DNA from: Actinomycetaceae bacterium
GTDB taxonomy: Bacteria > Actinomycetota > Actinomycetes > Actinomycetales > Actinomycetaceae
Assembly: GCA_030532245.1 (NCBI GenBank)
Contig: JAUNLN010000001.1
Coordinates: 115,413 to 179,412 of the forward strand
Direction of reading: 5' to 3'
Length of the DNA: 64,000 nucleotides
Part shown: positions 52,659-61,354 of the stretch, in pieces
Layout of the letters: the number at the start of each line of letters is the position of its first letter
Numbering within the stretch: the stretch's first letter is position 1
Made by a program: the position numbers and the translations under genes
The notes under the pieces: model-generated
Told to the model about the DNA's origin: nothing
The model's input: only the letters and a program-made list of their open reading frames with translations
The model's database searches: none

Positions 52659-54191
52659 ATGCGCGGCAGGTCGCAGTTTTTCTGTGAACGCGCGAAAAGT
52701 GTGCCCAGATCGAGGCGTTCTAGTTCGCTGAAAGCGGAGGATGTTACTCCGCGTAGGCACAGGTCGACGCCGAGGTATTACGCGGCGAGGCGCGTGCCGG
52801 AGACGATGTGGATTGGCGATGCGATGGACGTGCTCGCCCCTCTTGCCGCGCGCCTGGGCGTACACTTGGCGGTTCGCGCAGCTTCGCAAGCTCTGCCGCT
52901 CACGCCGGAGTTGAGCGCATTTTTGAAGGAGTTCTCCCGCAGGGAGGGCGAAAGCATTTTGGAAGAAGCGCAGCGCAGATTTTTCGACAATCCGGGCGTC
53001 GACACATTGCTGGTTCAGGCGATGGCGAGGGCGTGGCGCGTGCCGGTGGGGCTTGGAAAGACTTATTTGCGGGCAAAGATACTGCTCGGTGTCGAAAGTG
53101 AGCGTGCGCGAGAGACCTTGAGGCTCATTCCGAAGCGCGATTTTGAGGCGCTAATGGCGAGCTATCTGGCGATCGGCACGGCGCTCGGCTGGTTCCGCGG
53201 CGGCACGGTTGCGGTGAATCTTTGGTACAAGGACGGCGCCTTTTACGACCTACCGGGCGGCAGCGCGCAGACTAAGCCGCGCAGGGTGGAGGCGCCGCGA
53301 ACGCTAACCGACATGGCGAGGGATATTGACGACCTGTACTGGGTGGAGGCGCCCGGCCAGCCGGTGAAGATCACGCGCGTGGGTGAGGGCCAGGTGCGCA
53401 GGTGGCTGATTTCGCTGCCCGGAACCGACCACATGGACCCCATCTCTACGATGAATCCGGCGGATGCGGAGACGAACACGCGAGAAGTGCTCGGCCTTAG
53501 CTCAGCCATGCAAAAGGGAGTGGTCGCAGCCCTGCATCACGCGATGGAAAGTGAGGGCGTGAGCCCGCGCAATATGGTTCGCGAACCCGTGATCATCATG
53601 GGCCACTCCCAGGGTGGAATGGTCGCCCTGTCGCTCGCCGAACGCCACCCGCGAGAGGTGAACGTGCGCGGAGTGGTCACGCTCGGCACGCCGGGGCGGC
53701 GCCTTAGGGTGTCGCGTGACGTGGCGGCGCTCGCGGTGGAGCACGATCAGGATGTGGTGCCGTCGATGGATGGGCGTCCGCGTCGCCGCACTGATGATCG
53801 CGTGGTGGTTGGCCGGCATTTGATTCGCCCCCGCACAGGCCCCCTGTTTTATGCGCACTCCTCCTCGACGTATACGGAGACGGTTCAGCTGATGGAGAGG
53901 CACGCGCGCGTGGCTCCGAATTCGAAGATTGGCCGCACGGTTGCGCGGATTCGGCCGTATTTGCCGGCGGAGGGTGAGAGTAGTTCGGTGTACGTGTACG
54001 AGGTGCGCCAAGACCTCCTAAGTGGGGTGGCTCCGGATATTCGTGAGGCGATTAGCGTGTTCGCGCGGCTGCCGGAGGGCGTGTATCCGGCGCCGGTTAT
54101 CCGTGAGGTGGTCAGGGAAGCTGCGGTGCGCCCGGCTCTGGAAGAATGGAAGGAACGCAGGTCGCGCGGGATAAGGAGGGAAGATGTCTGA
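52659..54191 (+). CDS. GHSQGG serine hydrolase A
   Basis: About 510 residues from ATG 52659, which has GAGGGGAGG seven bases upstream; upstream ATGs at 52602 and 52608 are possible. The first 130 residues are basic, then helical. The hydrolase domain has ISLPGTDHMDP, nucleophile IIMGHSQGGMVA near residue 313, VTLGTPGRR and an acid region EHDQDVVPSMDG. There is no signal peptide or clear membrane helix. It is clearly related to the hydrolase at 56613 in the order and wording of these blocks. The end overlaps the next gene by eight bases. Lipase, esterase or peptidase activity is possible; substrate unknown. Confidence 0.82.
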   Translation: MRGRSQFFCERAKSVPRSRRSSSLKAEDVTPRRHRSTPRYYAARRVPETMWIGDAMDVLAPLAARLGVHLAVRAASQALPLTPELSAFLKEFSRREGESILEEAQRRFFDNPGVDTLLVQAMARAWRVPVGLGKTYLRAKILLGVESERARETLRLIPKRDFEALMASYLAIGTALGWFRGGTVAVNLWYKDGAFYDLPGGSAQTKPRRVEAPRTLTDMARDIDDLYWVEAPGQPVKITRVGEGQVRRWLISLPGTDHMDPISTMNPADAETNTREVLGLSSAMQKGVVAALHHAMESEGVSPRNMVREPVIIMGHSQGGMVALSLAERHPREVNVRGVVTLGTPGRRLRVSRDVAALAVEHDQDVVPSMDGRPRRRTDDRVVVGRHLIRPRTGPLFYAHSSSTYTETVQLMERHARVAPNSKIGRTVARIRPYLPAEGESSSVYVYEVRQDLLSGVAPDIREAISVFARLPEGVYPAPVIREVVREAAVRPALEEWKERRSRGIRREDV

Positions 54192-54744
54192 CCCGAGACC
54201 GTTTTCTGGTGTTGATAGGTGGCGTAGGGTTGCGCGGAGTATGCGTGAGAGCCTGCCTGTGAATAAGTTTGATTCCGTGCAGCGTGTGGGTCGTAAGATG
54301 CCGGCGATTCACAATCCGGTGCTGATTGGTGGCCTGGGTGTTGCGGCTGTGGGCGCGGGTGCGGCGGTTAAGTATTTGAAGCCGATGGCGGCGTCGCGTC
54401 AGGATAAGCAGTTGCGCGAGATGCTGGCTGAGAAGTTGGCTCGCGTGCCGGGTTTGTCTGAGGTTGAGGTGGAGACTAAGCAGGCGTTTGGTAAGCCGCT
54501 GCTTGTGCGCACGCAGGTTAGTTTGTCGGAGATGCCGGTTTCGCCTACGGATTTGCTTGATCGTACGGCGCGTTACCTGTGGGATGGTGCGCCGAAGTCG
54601 CCGGTGGCGCTGCAGGTTTCTCTGTCGGGTCCGGGCGAGCGTTGGACGCTTGTCGATCTTGATTTTCCAGACGAGGTTGCGCGCCCGCACGAGTTGTTTG
54701 AGCGGTTTGGCGCGCCCGCGTCGGACCCGACTTGGAAGCCTTAG
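54184..54744 (+). CDS. Single-pass membrane protein coupled to hydrolase A
   Basis: 186 residues, unknown family. A basic N-terminus is followed by one hydrophobic segment (about 46-66, GGLGVAAVGAGAAVKYL) and a soluble domain with VEVETKQAFGKPLLVRTQVSL and a Trp-containing C-terminus. The start overlaps the hydrolase stop, so it is translationally coupled and probably a partner. Its stop overlaps the convergent purB stop by four bases. Confidence 0.75.
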   Translation: MSDPRPFSGVDRWRRVARSMRESLPVNKFDSVQRVGRKMPAIHNPVLIGGLGVAAVGAGAAVKYLKPMAASRQDKQLREMLAEKLARVPGLSEVEVETKQAFGKPLLVRTQVSLSEMPVSPTDLLDRTARYLWDGAPKSPVALQVSLSGPGERWTLVDLDFPDEVARPHELFERFGAPASDPTWKP

Positions 54745-56183
54745 TCCACGTATTTGATGACGTCTGCGGCGAGTCCTACGTAGGTTGCGGGCGTGAGTTT
54801 AAGGAGGCGTTCTTCAACGTCTGCCGGCATGCCTAGGCCTTTGATGAACTCGCGCATTTGTTCGCCGGTTACGCGGTTGCCGCGCGTGAGTTCTTTGAGG
54901 CGTTCGTAGGGGTCTTCCATGCCCGAAGCGCCCGCGATGGAGGCTGCGCGCATGGCTTGCTGTACGGCTTCGCCGAGTACTTCCCAGTTTTGGTCGAGGT
55001 CGGCGGCCATCTTTTCGGCGTTGATGTCGATGCCGGCGAGGCCGCGCTGGAGGTTGTCGAGCGCGAGGAGGGAGTGGCCAACTGCGTTACCGATGTTGCG
55101 CTGCGTGGTGGAGTCGGTGAGGTCTCGCTGCATGCGCGAGGTGACGAGGGTTTGGCCGAGCGTGTCGAGCAGGGCGCAGGAGATTTCGAGGTTGGCTTCG
55201 GCGTTTTCGAAGCGGATGGGGTTCACCTTGTGCGGCATGGTGGAGGATCCGGTGGAGCCCTGCGCCGCGAGGTTTTGGTGGAAGTAGTCCAGCGAGATGT
55301 AGGTCCACGCGTCGGTTGCGAAGTTGTGGGCGATGCGGTTGAAGCGCGCGATGTCGGAGTACAGTTCGGCTTGCCAGTCGTGGCTTTCGATCTGCGTGGT
55401 GACGGGGTTCCAGGTGAGGCCGAGGTGTTCGACGAAGCCCTTGGAGATCGCGAACCAGTCTGCCTCGGGAACGGCGGTTACGTGTGCGCCGAGGGTGCCG
55501 GTCGCGCCGTTTAGTTTGCCGAGGTATTCGGTGCTTTCGATGCGTTTGATTTGGCGGCCGAGGCGGTAGGCGAAGACGGCGAGTTCTTTTCCGATAGTTG
55601 AGGGGGTTGCCGGCTGGCCGTGTGTGCGCGAGAGCATGGGGACGTCCGCGTTTTCGTGGGCGCGCGCGAGAAGGTCGGCGCGGAAGCTGCGGGCGGCGGG
55701 TAGCCAGACGTTTTCGATGCCGGCTTGGATTACGAGGGCGTAGGAGAGGTTGTTGATGTCTTCGGAGGTGCAGAAGATGTGTACGACTTCGTGCAGTTCA
55801 GGAAGGCTGGTTTCGCCGAGTACCGCGGGGGCGGCGTCGAGGCGGTCTTTGATGTAGTACTCGACGGCTTTCACATCGTGGCGGGTGACGGCCTCGGTTT
55901 TCGCGAGGGTGGCGATGGTGTCTGTGTCGAAGTTTTTGGTGAGGTCGCGCAGGTACTCGCGTTCGGCGTCGTTTAGTTCGGGTGCGCCGGGGAGCACGCG
56001 GTTGTCGAGTAGGTAGATGAGCCACTCAACTTCGACGAATACGCGGGCCCTGTTGAGGCCGGCTTCGGAGAAGTAGTTGATGAGTGGGGCGGCTTGTGCG
56101 CGGTAGCGTCCGTCGAGCGGGCCGAGAGCGATTAGCGGCTCGATTTGAGCCATGTCAACCATTTCAGTTTTAGCAAACACCAT
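54741..56183 (-). CDS. purB: Adenylosuccinate lyase
   Basis: 480 residues. Family landmarks: LGPLDGRYR near the N-terminus, RHDVKAVEYYI, SRTHGQPATPSTIGKE and the signature GSSTMPHKVNP with the catalytic Ser. This is the longer E. coli-like PurB form. It catalyses two steps of purine synthesis (SAICAR to AICAR and adenylosuccinate to AMP). Met 56183 is used; Met 56153 is a reasonable alternative. It lies between the two related hydrolase genes. Confidence 0.97.
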   Translation of the reverse strand: MVFAKTEMVDMAQIEPLIALGPLDGRYRAQAAPLINYFSEAGLNRARVFVEVEWLIYLLDNRVLPGAPELNDAEREYLRDLTKNFDTDTIATLAKTEAVTRHDVKAVEYYIKDRLDAAPAVLGETSLPELHEVVHIFCTSEDINNLSYALVIQAGIENVWLPAARSFRADLLARAHENADVPMLSRTHGQPATPSTIGKELAVFAYRLGRQIKRIESTEYLGKLNGATGTLGAHVTAVPEADWFAISKGFVEHLGLTWNPVTTQIESHDWQAELYSDIARFNRIAHNFATDAWTYISLDYFHQNLAAQGSTGSSTMPHKVNPIRFENAEANLEISCALLDTLGQTLVTSRMQRDLTDSTTQRNIGNAVGHSLLALDNLQRGLAGIDINAEKMAADLDQNWEVLGEAVQQAMRAASIAGASGMEDPYERLKELTRGNRVTGEQMREFIKGLGMPADVEERLLKLTPATYVGLAADVIKYVD

Positions 56184-56371
56184 GTCTCAATCGTTTCATA
56201 GGTGGGGGTCAGAACGCGCGCGGTTCCGCCTTTTGGCCAGGTTTGCCCCGCTGTTTTGCGCGGGTTATTGCCGGGCACGCAGGTTATTAACGGCCTCGCT
56301 ATCACCTCCTTTATCCACACCTTGACGGGCAGGGCGAAGGCTTTTTGCCGGGTGTTTTTACGTTTGGGGAT

Positions 56372-56611
56372 ATGAATGCGATTGAAGGTGCGACCGCGAC
56401 CTTGCAGGCGCTGGATTTGGCGATTAGGTACGCGGCGGCGATAAGCCTTGATTGGGAGGGCGCGGCGGCTGATAGTGCTCGCGCGCGCCTGGAGCTAAAG
56501 GTTTCTGAGATGGTTTGGTTGCGCGCGCAGGTGCTGGAGGTTCGCGAGCAGGCGTTAGCCGTGCAAGCGGAGTACTACGCGCGCATGGGCGCGGCATTTG
56601 CGGGGTTGTGA
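56372..56611 (+). CDS. WXG100-like small helical protein
   Basis: 79 residues from ATG 56372 (an upstream Met at 56345 is less likely). It is all-helical in appearance, with a turn SLDWEGAAADSARARL near residue 27-42 that matches the W-x-G hairpin seen in ESAT-6/WXG100-type proteins, followed by a second helix and YYARMG. One base separates its stop from the GTG of the hydrolase gene. WXG100 proteins are partners of type VII secretion substrates; assignment here rests on the motif and length only. Confidence 0.65.
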   Translation: MNAIEGATATLQALDLAIRYAAAISLDWEGAAADSARARLELKVSEMVWLRAQVLEVREQALAVQAEYYARMGAAFAGL

Positions 56612-56612
56612 C

Positions 56613-58166
56613 GTGAGCGTGTTTATTGATTCGGGCCCCACGCGGGTTGATGTGCAGACGTTGCAAAGTGGCGCGCGGATGGCGGTTTTGGCCGCGGAGG
56701 CGCTAGATAGCTCGCGAGGGCATGCGAGTGTGGCCGGGTGGGCGGCGCCGCTTTCGGGTTTTGGGGAGCCGCCGTATGGCCCGGCTTTCATAGTGGCGGC
56801 GCTCAGTTCGGAGGCGGTGCAGATGGCGCAGGTTTCGGCGCGCTTGCAGGAGTTGGCCGGCAGTCTCGCGGCGCTGCGCGACGACATGGAGGTGTTTGCA
56901 AGCTCTTTGGAGTTTGGTGCAGAGGCGTATGAGAGGGCGGAGTTGTATGCGGTGGGTGCAGCGGCGGGCGCGGCTGCGGAGGCAATGCCGTGGAGGGCGG
57001 ACCGTCTCCAGGTGAAGATAAATGAGGCGGGTGAGGCGATCTACTCGCAGCTTTCAAGGGCGGATTGGCGCAGGCGTTTCGTTTCGGCGGCGACGAGTGA
57101 GAGTCCCTTGGTTTTTAACTGGAGGCCTGCGTTTGTGTGGGCAAATCCGGATTATAAGCGCGATGTTGCGATGAATTACATGGTGCTTGCGAAGGATCGG
57201 TGGATGCTTGAGCGGAACGCTGATACTCCGATTGAGCGTTCGGCCGCGTTGCTTTCGGGCGTGTATCCGCGGATCGAACAGGTGTTGAGCATGTTTAAGG
57301 GGACGCTGAAAATGCAGCCGTCCGATGGGCGTGGGCCGGCGCTCGTGTGGAGTCGGGAGGCGTACAAGTACGGTTTGGAGGGGTTTGATATGCGCACTCA
57401 CGCGAGCATAGACCTCGATTTGGAGCCGCGCGCGGAGCCTGAGGTTGTTGCCGCTGAGACGCCGATTCTTGCCTCAGCGCTTGTTGCGCGCGTGGATAGT
57501 TTGGCTAAGCATCCGACGGGTGGCGGAGTGCGCGGGCCTAAGTCGACGCACGGCGAGTTTGAGATTTTGCGTCACGAGAATGAGGGGGAGCGCCCCTCCT
57601 GGTCGGTGATTGTGCGCGGTACGCAGGAGTGGCTGCCGGGAACGGCGAATCCGAAAGACATGCAGGCGAATCTGCTTTTGATGGCTGGGCTGCCAACGGA
57701 TGAGGAGGCGGCGATCATGACGGCGCTCGAGCTTGAGGGTGCGAAGCCGGGGGATTCGGTTGAGGTTGCGGGGCATTCTCAGGGGGGATTGGTTGCGGGT
57801 GCGCTCGCCTCAAAGCCCGTGTTTGCGGGCAAGTATGAGGTTGCGGCTGTTGTTACTGCGGGTTCTCCGATTGCGACGATGAATATTCCGGCTAATACGC
57901 CGGTGTTGTCGTTTGAGAATGCGGACGACATTGTGCCGGCTCTTGAGGGGGAGCCGGTAAGAACGTCGAAGTCGCATATTGCGGTGTATTCGCCGGGTCG
58001 GGGTGATGGTGCGCATTCGATTATTGACTATTCTAAGGACGCGTTGGAGGCGGAGGCGCTTTCGAATGCGGATTTGGAGGCGTGGAATCGCAGGCGGGTG
58101 GAGGCGCTTGGCATCACGGAGGGTACTGAAACGACGAGCCGGCGCTACACGATTACTCGCAGGTAG
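56613..58166 (+). CDS. GHSQGG serine hydrolase B with helical N-terminal domain
   Basis: 517 residues from GTG 56613. The first 130 residues are helical, with MAVLAAEALDSS and LQELAGSLAALRDDMEVFAS, similar in layout to the N-terminal targeting domains of type VII effectors. The hydrolase part has VIVRGTQEWLPGTANP, nucleophile VAGHSQGGLVAGAL near residue 392, VTAGSPIA, the acid candidate ENADDIVPALEG and a late His in GDGAHSIIDY. It is homologous to hydrolase A. The open frame extends to TTG 56598. Lipase or esterase activity is inferred. Confidence 0.82.
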   Translation: MSVFIDSGPTRVDVQTLQSGARMAVLAAEALDSSRGHASVAGWAAPLSGFGEPPYGPAFIVAALSSEAVQMAQVSARLQELAGSLAALRDDMEVFASSLEFGAEAYERAELYAVGAAAGAAAEAMPWRADRLQVKINEAGEAIYSQLSRADWRRRFVSAATSESPLVFNWRPAFVWANPDYKRDVAMNYMVLAKDRWMLERNADTPIERSAALLSGVYPRIEQVLSMFKGTLKMQPSDGRGPALVWSREAYKYGLEGFDMRTHASIDLDLEPRAEPEVVAAETPILASALVARVDSLAKHPTGGGVRGPKSTHGEFEILRHENEGERPSWSVIVRGTQEWLPGTANPKDMQANLLLMAGLPTDEEAAIMTALELEGAKPGDSVEVAGHSQGGLVAGALASKPVFAGKYEVAAVVTAGSPIATMNIPANTPVLSFENADDIVPALEGEPVRTSKSHIAVYSPGRGDGAHSIIDYSKDALEAEALSNADLEAWNRRRVEALGITEGTETTSRRYTITRR

Positions 58167-58197
58167 CGCCGGCCGAAGTTTCGGGGCTGGTTGCCGG

Positions 58198-58581
58198 TTA
58201 TTTCTTGGAGCGGGATTCTTGGATTCCGCCGAAGATGGAGGCAATGATTGCGGTGACGAGGCCGCCGAGGAAGGCTGCCCAGAAGCCGGAGACTTCCATG
58301 CCGAAACCGATTTGGGCTGTCATCCAGCCGGTGAGTAGGAACATGAGGGCGTTCACGACGAGCGCGAAAAGGCCGAACGTGAGCACGTAGATCGGGAAGG
58401 AGAGGAGTTTTACGAGGGGACGCACTATCATGTTCACGAGGGTGAACACAACGGCGATTACCGCGAGAACTCCGAGGGCTTGAAGGATGCCTTCAGAGCT
58501 GGGCAGGGTGATGCCCGGAACGATGAGGCTGGCAAGCCAGATTCCGACCATGTTTGCAATGATTTTCCAAACTAACTTCAT
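58198..58581 (-). CDS. Small membrane protein, PF04020 (phage holin 4_2/YvlD-like)
   Basis: 127 residues with four helices and the family phrases LIVPGITL and LVNMIVRPLVKLLSFP. The family is widespread and mostly uncharacterised; the holin name reflects sequence grouping, not a phage context. It stands alone. Confidence 0.88.
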   Translation of the reverse strand: MKLVWKIIANMVGIWLASLIVPGITLPSSEGILQALGVLAVIAVVFTLVNMIVRPLVKLLSFPIYVLTFGLFALVVNALMFLLTGWMTAQIGFGMEVSGFWAAFLGGLVTAIIASIFGGIQESRSKK

Positions 58582-58720
58582 GCTTCAACTCTACTAAACG
58601 CGCGAAAAGATGGGCAGAGCTGGCAGATAGGCAGGGCGGGCGCGCCTCGAGCAGCACTGTGAAGTCGTAGGGATTCCACACAGCCGGGAGACTCGCTCTT
58701 CTCGCAACAACCGCCCGGTT

Positions 58721-59503
58721 CTAGAACCCCCAGGGCAGGGTCGCGAAAACGAAGATTGAGATCACGGTTTCGAGGATGCCGATCTTGGTGGGTTTAAAGG
58801 GTTTGCCGCGTTTGGAAGCCATGTAGGGTAGCGCGATTGCGCGCACGACAACCACGACCCAGGTGATGAGGTGCCAAACCGAGATCACGTCAAAGTAAAA
58901 GAGGGTGGCAACCGCGGCGAGGGCGACCACGTGGGCGACCCCGGAACCCACGATCCAAGCGGTTTGCCCGCGCTCGCGGATGAGGGTTTTAACGTAGGGG
59001 ACGGTGAGCGCGAAGTAGACGCACAGTAGTGCGGCGAGGAGCCAGGCTCGCGGGTTTGAAAAAGGTGTCTCCGGTGTGGAGATGCTTTCGGCGACGGGCA
59101 GGATGAGGCTGGATGCGACGATTGTGGAGAGTCGTACGCTGAGGTTGCGTTCGTGGCGTTTGGTGACGCTCCATAGCCAGTAGCCCATGAGGGGCGCGTA
59201 GGCGAGTGCCCACCAAAGCAGGTGCGGGGCGAGCATGAGTGTGGCGAAGCCGAAGGCGCCGGTTGCGATCGCGTAGGTGCGGGTGGCTTTGTAGTAGCGC
59301 GCACGCCTCCTTGCTTTGATGTATTTTTCGGCGACGCTGAAGAGGAGGAAGCCGGAAATCCAGGCGAGGGCGAGGAAGAATAGCGTCCACTGTTTAGGCG
59401 AGATGATGATGCCTGCGAGGAGGGGCATGAGGGCCATGGGCCAGGATCCGTGTTGGTCGGGGATCCAGCCGTTGGTGATTAGTGGGGAACGCTTTTTCGC
59501 CAT
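58721..59503 (-). CDS. YwiC-like membrane protein
   Basis: 260 residues with about eight helices. The start NGWIPDQHGSWPMALMPLLAG is the YwiC family signature; YWLWSVTKRHERN and VPYVKTLIRERGQ are further family-like loops. YwiC lies next to nitrate-respiration genes in Bacillus but its role is unknown. No such genes are present here. It is 217 bases after the start of the downstream DUF5692-type gene's 3' end, on the same strand. Confidence 0.85.
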   Translation of the reverse strand: MAKKRSPLITNGWIPDQHGSWPMALMPLLAGIIISPKQWTLFFLALAWISGFLLFSVAEKYIKARRRARYYKATRTYAIATGAFGFATLMLAPHLLWWALAYAPLMGYWLWSVTKRHERNLSVRLSTIVASSLILPVAESISTPETPFSNPRAWLLAALLCVYFALTVPYVKTLIRERGQTAWIVGSGVAHVVALAAVATLFYFDVISVWHLITWVVVVVRAIALPYMASKRGKPFKPTKIGILETVISIFVFATLPWGF

Positions 59504-59562
59504 GTATTAAGTAAACCGCGCCCGCCCAAATAAGTAAACCCACAACGCGTGTAAAAATAGTT

Positions 59563-59601
59563 CCCGCCCGAGATTCCAGTGTTTCTGGAGCCTCGGGCGG
59601 G
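59563..59601 (-). terminator. Intrinsic terminator of the first DUF5692-type gene
   Basis: Arms CCCGCCCGAG and CTCGGGCGGG with an inner CCAG/CTGG stem. On the minus strand it is followed by AACTATTTTTAC. A second small hairpin (GGTGCC/GGCACC, 59711-59727) lies closer to the stop. Confidence 0.8.
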
Positions 59602-59738
59602 TGAGCGAATAGGGCATATTCTAATCGGGAGCATCGGGGCTACTGTCCCGCGGCCGCCGCTAAACCTGGGGGTTCAGTAGCGCCTGCGAGTGTGTAGCTG
59701 AAGGTGCTCGGGTGCCGGGTTGGCACCTAAGTGTCATC

Positions 59739-61094
59739 CTACTCGGGTTTGTGTTCGCGGGTGACGTCCCACTGCGGGTCGGATTCAACTCCCTTTTCGA
59801 CGAGCTTCGGGTCGGCGCTGAGCGGTGTGCGCAGCTTGGGCCAGCGCTTGTCGGTCTTCCACCACGGCATGTTGCCGACGTAGCCGTCGATGGGCGGGGT
59901 GTCGGAGTCTGGTTCAAACCCGAGTTCGCGCGGCGTTTCGGGGATGAAGTCGGTGAGGAAGTACTTGTCTTTGTCGTCGCAGTGCTGCTTGACGAGGTTG
60001 CGGAACGCTCCCATTTCGAAGAAGAGGGCGTTCGTGAGGGGGTTGCGGCGGTGCTTCACGATCTTGTAGAGCCAGTAGATGAACAGGGCAACGTTGGCTG
60101 CGAGTGCGAGGGCTGCGCAGACGATGTTTGCGACCGGGTTCATGGTGGCGAAGTTGTGCATCGCGCCCGGAGGTGTGGATAGGTGTGGGAACCAGTTGTA
60201 GAAGCTGATCCAGAACACGAGTGTGAAGCAGCGGAACCAGATCCATTGGCCTTTCGCCCACGTGAATGCGGGGATTGTGCAGGCTAGTAGGAGTGCGAGC
60301 GTGCAGTACCACGTGTAGTCGGCGAGCGAGTTGTAGAGGAATGCGTGGTTCCAAAGGTCGTATGCGATGATCCACGGCCAGACTTGGTCTACCCAGAGGA
60401 GGCCCTGTACTTTTTGCTTGCCCTTGGAGGTGACGATGATCTTGCCGAGGCCGGTCACGGTGATGCAGTTGAGGAGGCCGGCGAGGGCGCTGAGGAGGTT
60501 CCAGTAGCCGCCGATGGTTCGGAAGCCGGTGGCGGGGTCGATGCCGATGTGCCGGGCTTCGAAGTTGGCGGCGAGTGCTTGGTACCACTCGGGGGAGTGG
60601 AGGGTGGCGGTGATGTCGCGGGCTTCGGGGAGGCCGGCGAGCATGTCTGCCGCGTGTGAGTCGTTGATTGATTTGAGGCACTGCCAGTCGGCTGCGCACG
60701 CGTAGTACGTGTCTGCTTGGAAGTAGATCGTGACGTCGCGAATGTTGGCTTCCATGATGTTGAAGACGAGGCCGATCCATAGGGCGATGCCGAACCAGAT
60801 GGCCCAGCGGTGCGCGGCTTGGGGGTTTCGTTTTCCGATCACGAGGAGTGCGCCGGTCATGGTTGCGGTTAGAACCATGAGTACGTATTTGCCGAAGGGG
60901 AACCATCCGAAGACGGGTTCTCCGACGATTGCTGCGTACGGCATCATGATGATGCCGCCTACTGTCCAGAGTGCGAAGATGGTCCAGTTCCAGCGTCGGT
61001 TGATCTCTGCGATTGCGATTTGTGCAAAGAAGACGACGATCCAGATGACCCACACTCGAAGGGGTCCAACCTCCCATAAGAATAGGGAATCCAT
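59739..61094 (-). CDS. DUF5692-type polytopic membrane protein 1
   Basis: 451 residues with eight or so helices in the first 360 residues and a soluble acidic/aromatic C-terminal tail of about 90. Recognisable blocks shared with the gene at 62392 are NIMEANIRD, GYWNLLSALAGLLN, IIAYDLWNHAFLYN and LLACTIPAFTW. These fit the DUF5692 family of unknown function, common in anaerobic gut actinobacteria. An insertion with cysteines (YYACAADWQCLKS) between two helices is specific to this copy. It is divergent from the SRPBCC-like gene across 260 AT-rich bases. Confidence 0.75.
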   Translation of the reverse strand: MDSLFLWEVGPLRVWVIWIVVFFAQIAIAEINRRWNWTIFALWTVGGIIMMPYAAIVGEPVFGWFPFGKYVLMVLTATMTGALLVIGKRNPQAAHRWAIWFGIALWIGLVFNIMEANIRDVTIYFQADTYYACAADWQCLKSINDSHAADMLAGLPEARDITATLHSPEWYQALAANFEARHIGIDPATGFRTIGGYWNLLSALAGLLNCITVTGLGKIIVTSKGKQKVQGLLWVDQVWPWIIAYDLWNHAFLYNSLADYTWYCTLALLLACTIPAFTWAKGQWIWFRCFTLVFWISFYNWFPHLSTPPGAMHNFATMNPVANIVCAALALAANVALFIYWLYKIVKHRRNPLTNALFFEMGAFRNLVKQHCDDKDKYFLTDFIPETPRELGFEPDSDTPPIDGYVGNMPWWKTDKRWPKLRTPLSADPKLVEKGVESDPQWDVTREHKPE

Positions 61095-61354
61095 TTTGTT
61101 CCGGCTTTCTTTACGACTTTCTAAAATTCGTCAATTATCGACGTGCAAGGTAAAGCATTGGCTTTATAAATTTGCTCGCGTTGGGAATTATGCTAACTCA
61201 AACTTTATTCAAAGAAGCGGGATTGAAATGCACAAAGGTGCGCGTCATTCCGCGCTTTTTGAGCGTTTGACAGTGCTACCTTTAGTGCCACAACGATTAT
61301 TTTTCTGGCGTTTATTTGCGCTGGATTTTACATAGATTTTGGTGGGTGATTGGT

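Noticed and set aside
58198-58581. Evidence for a prophage from the holin-like gene
   Set aside because: The family is chromosomal in most bacteria, and no other phage gene is nearby.
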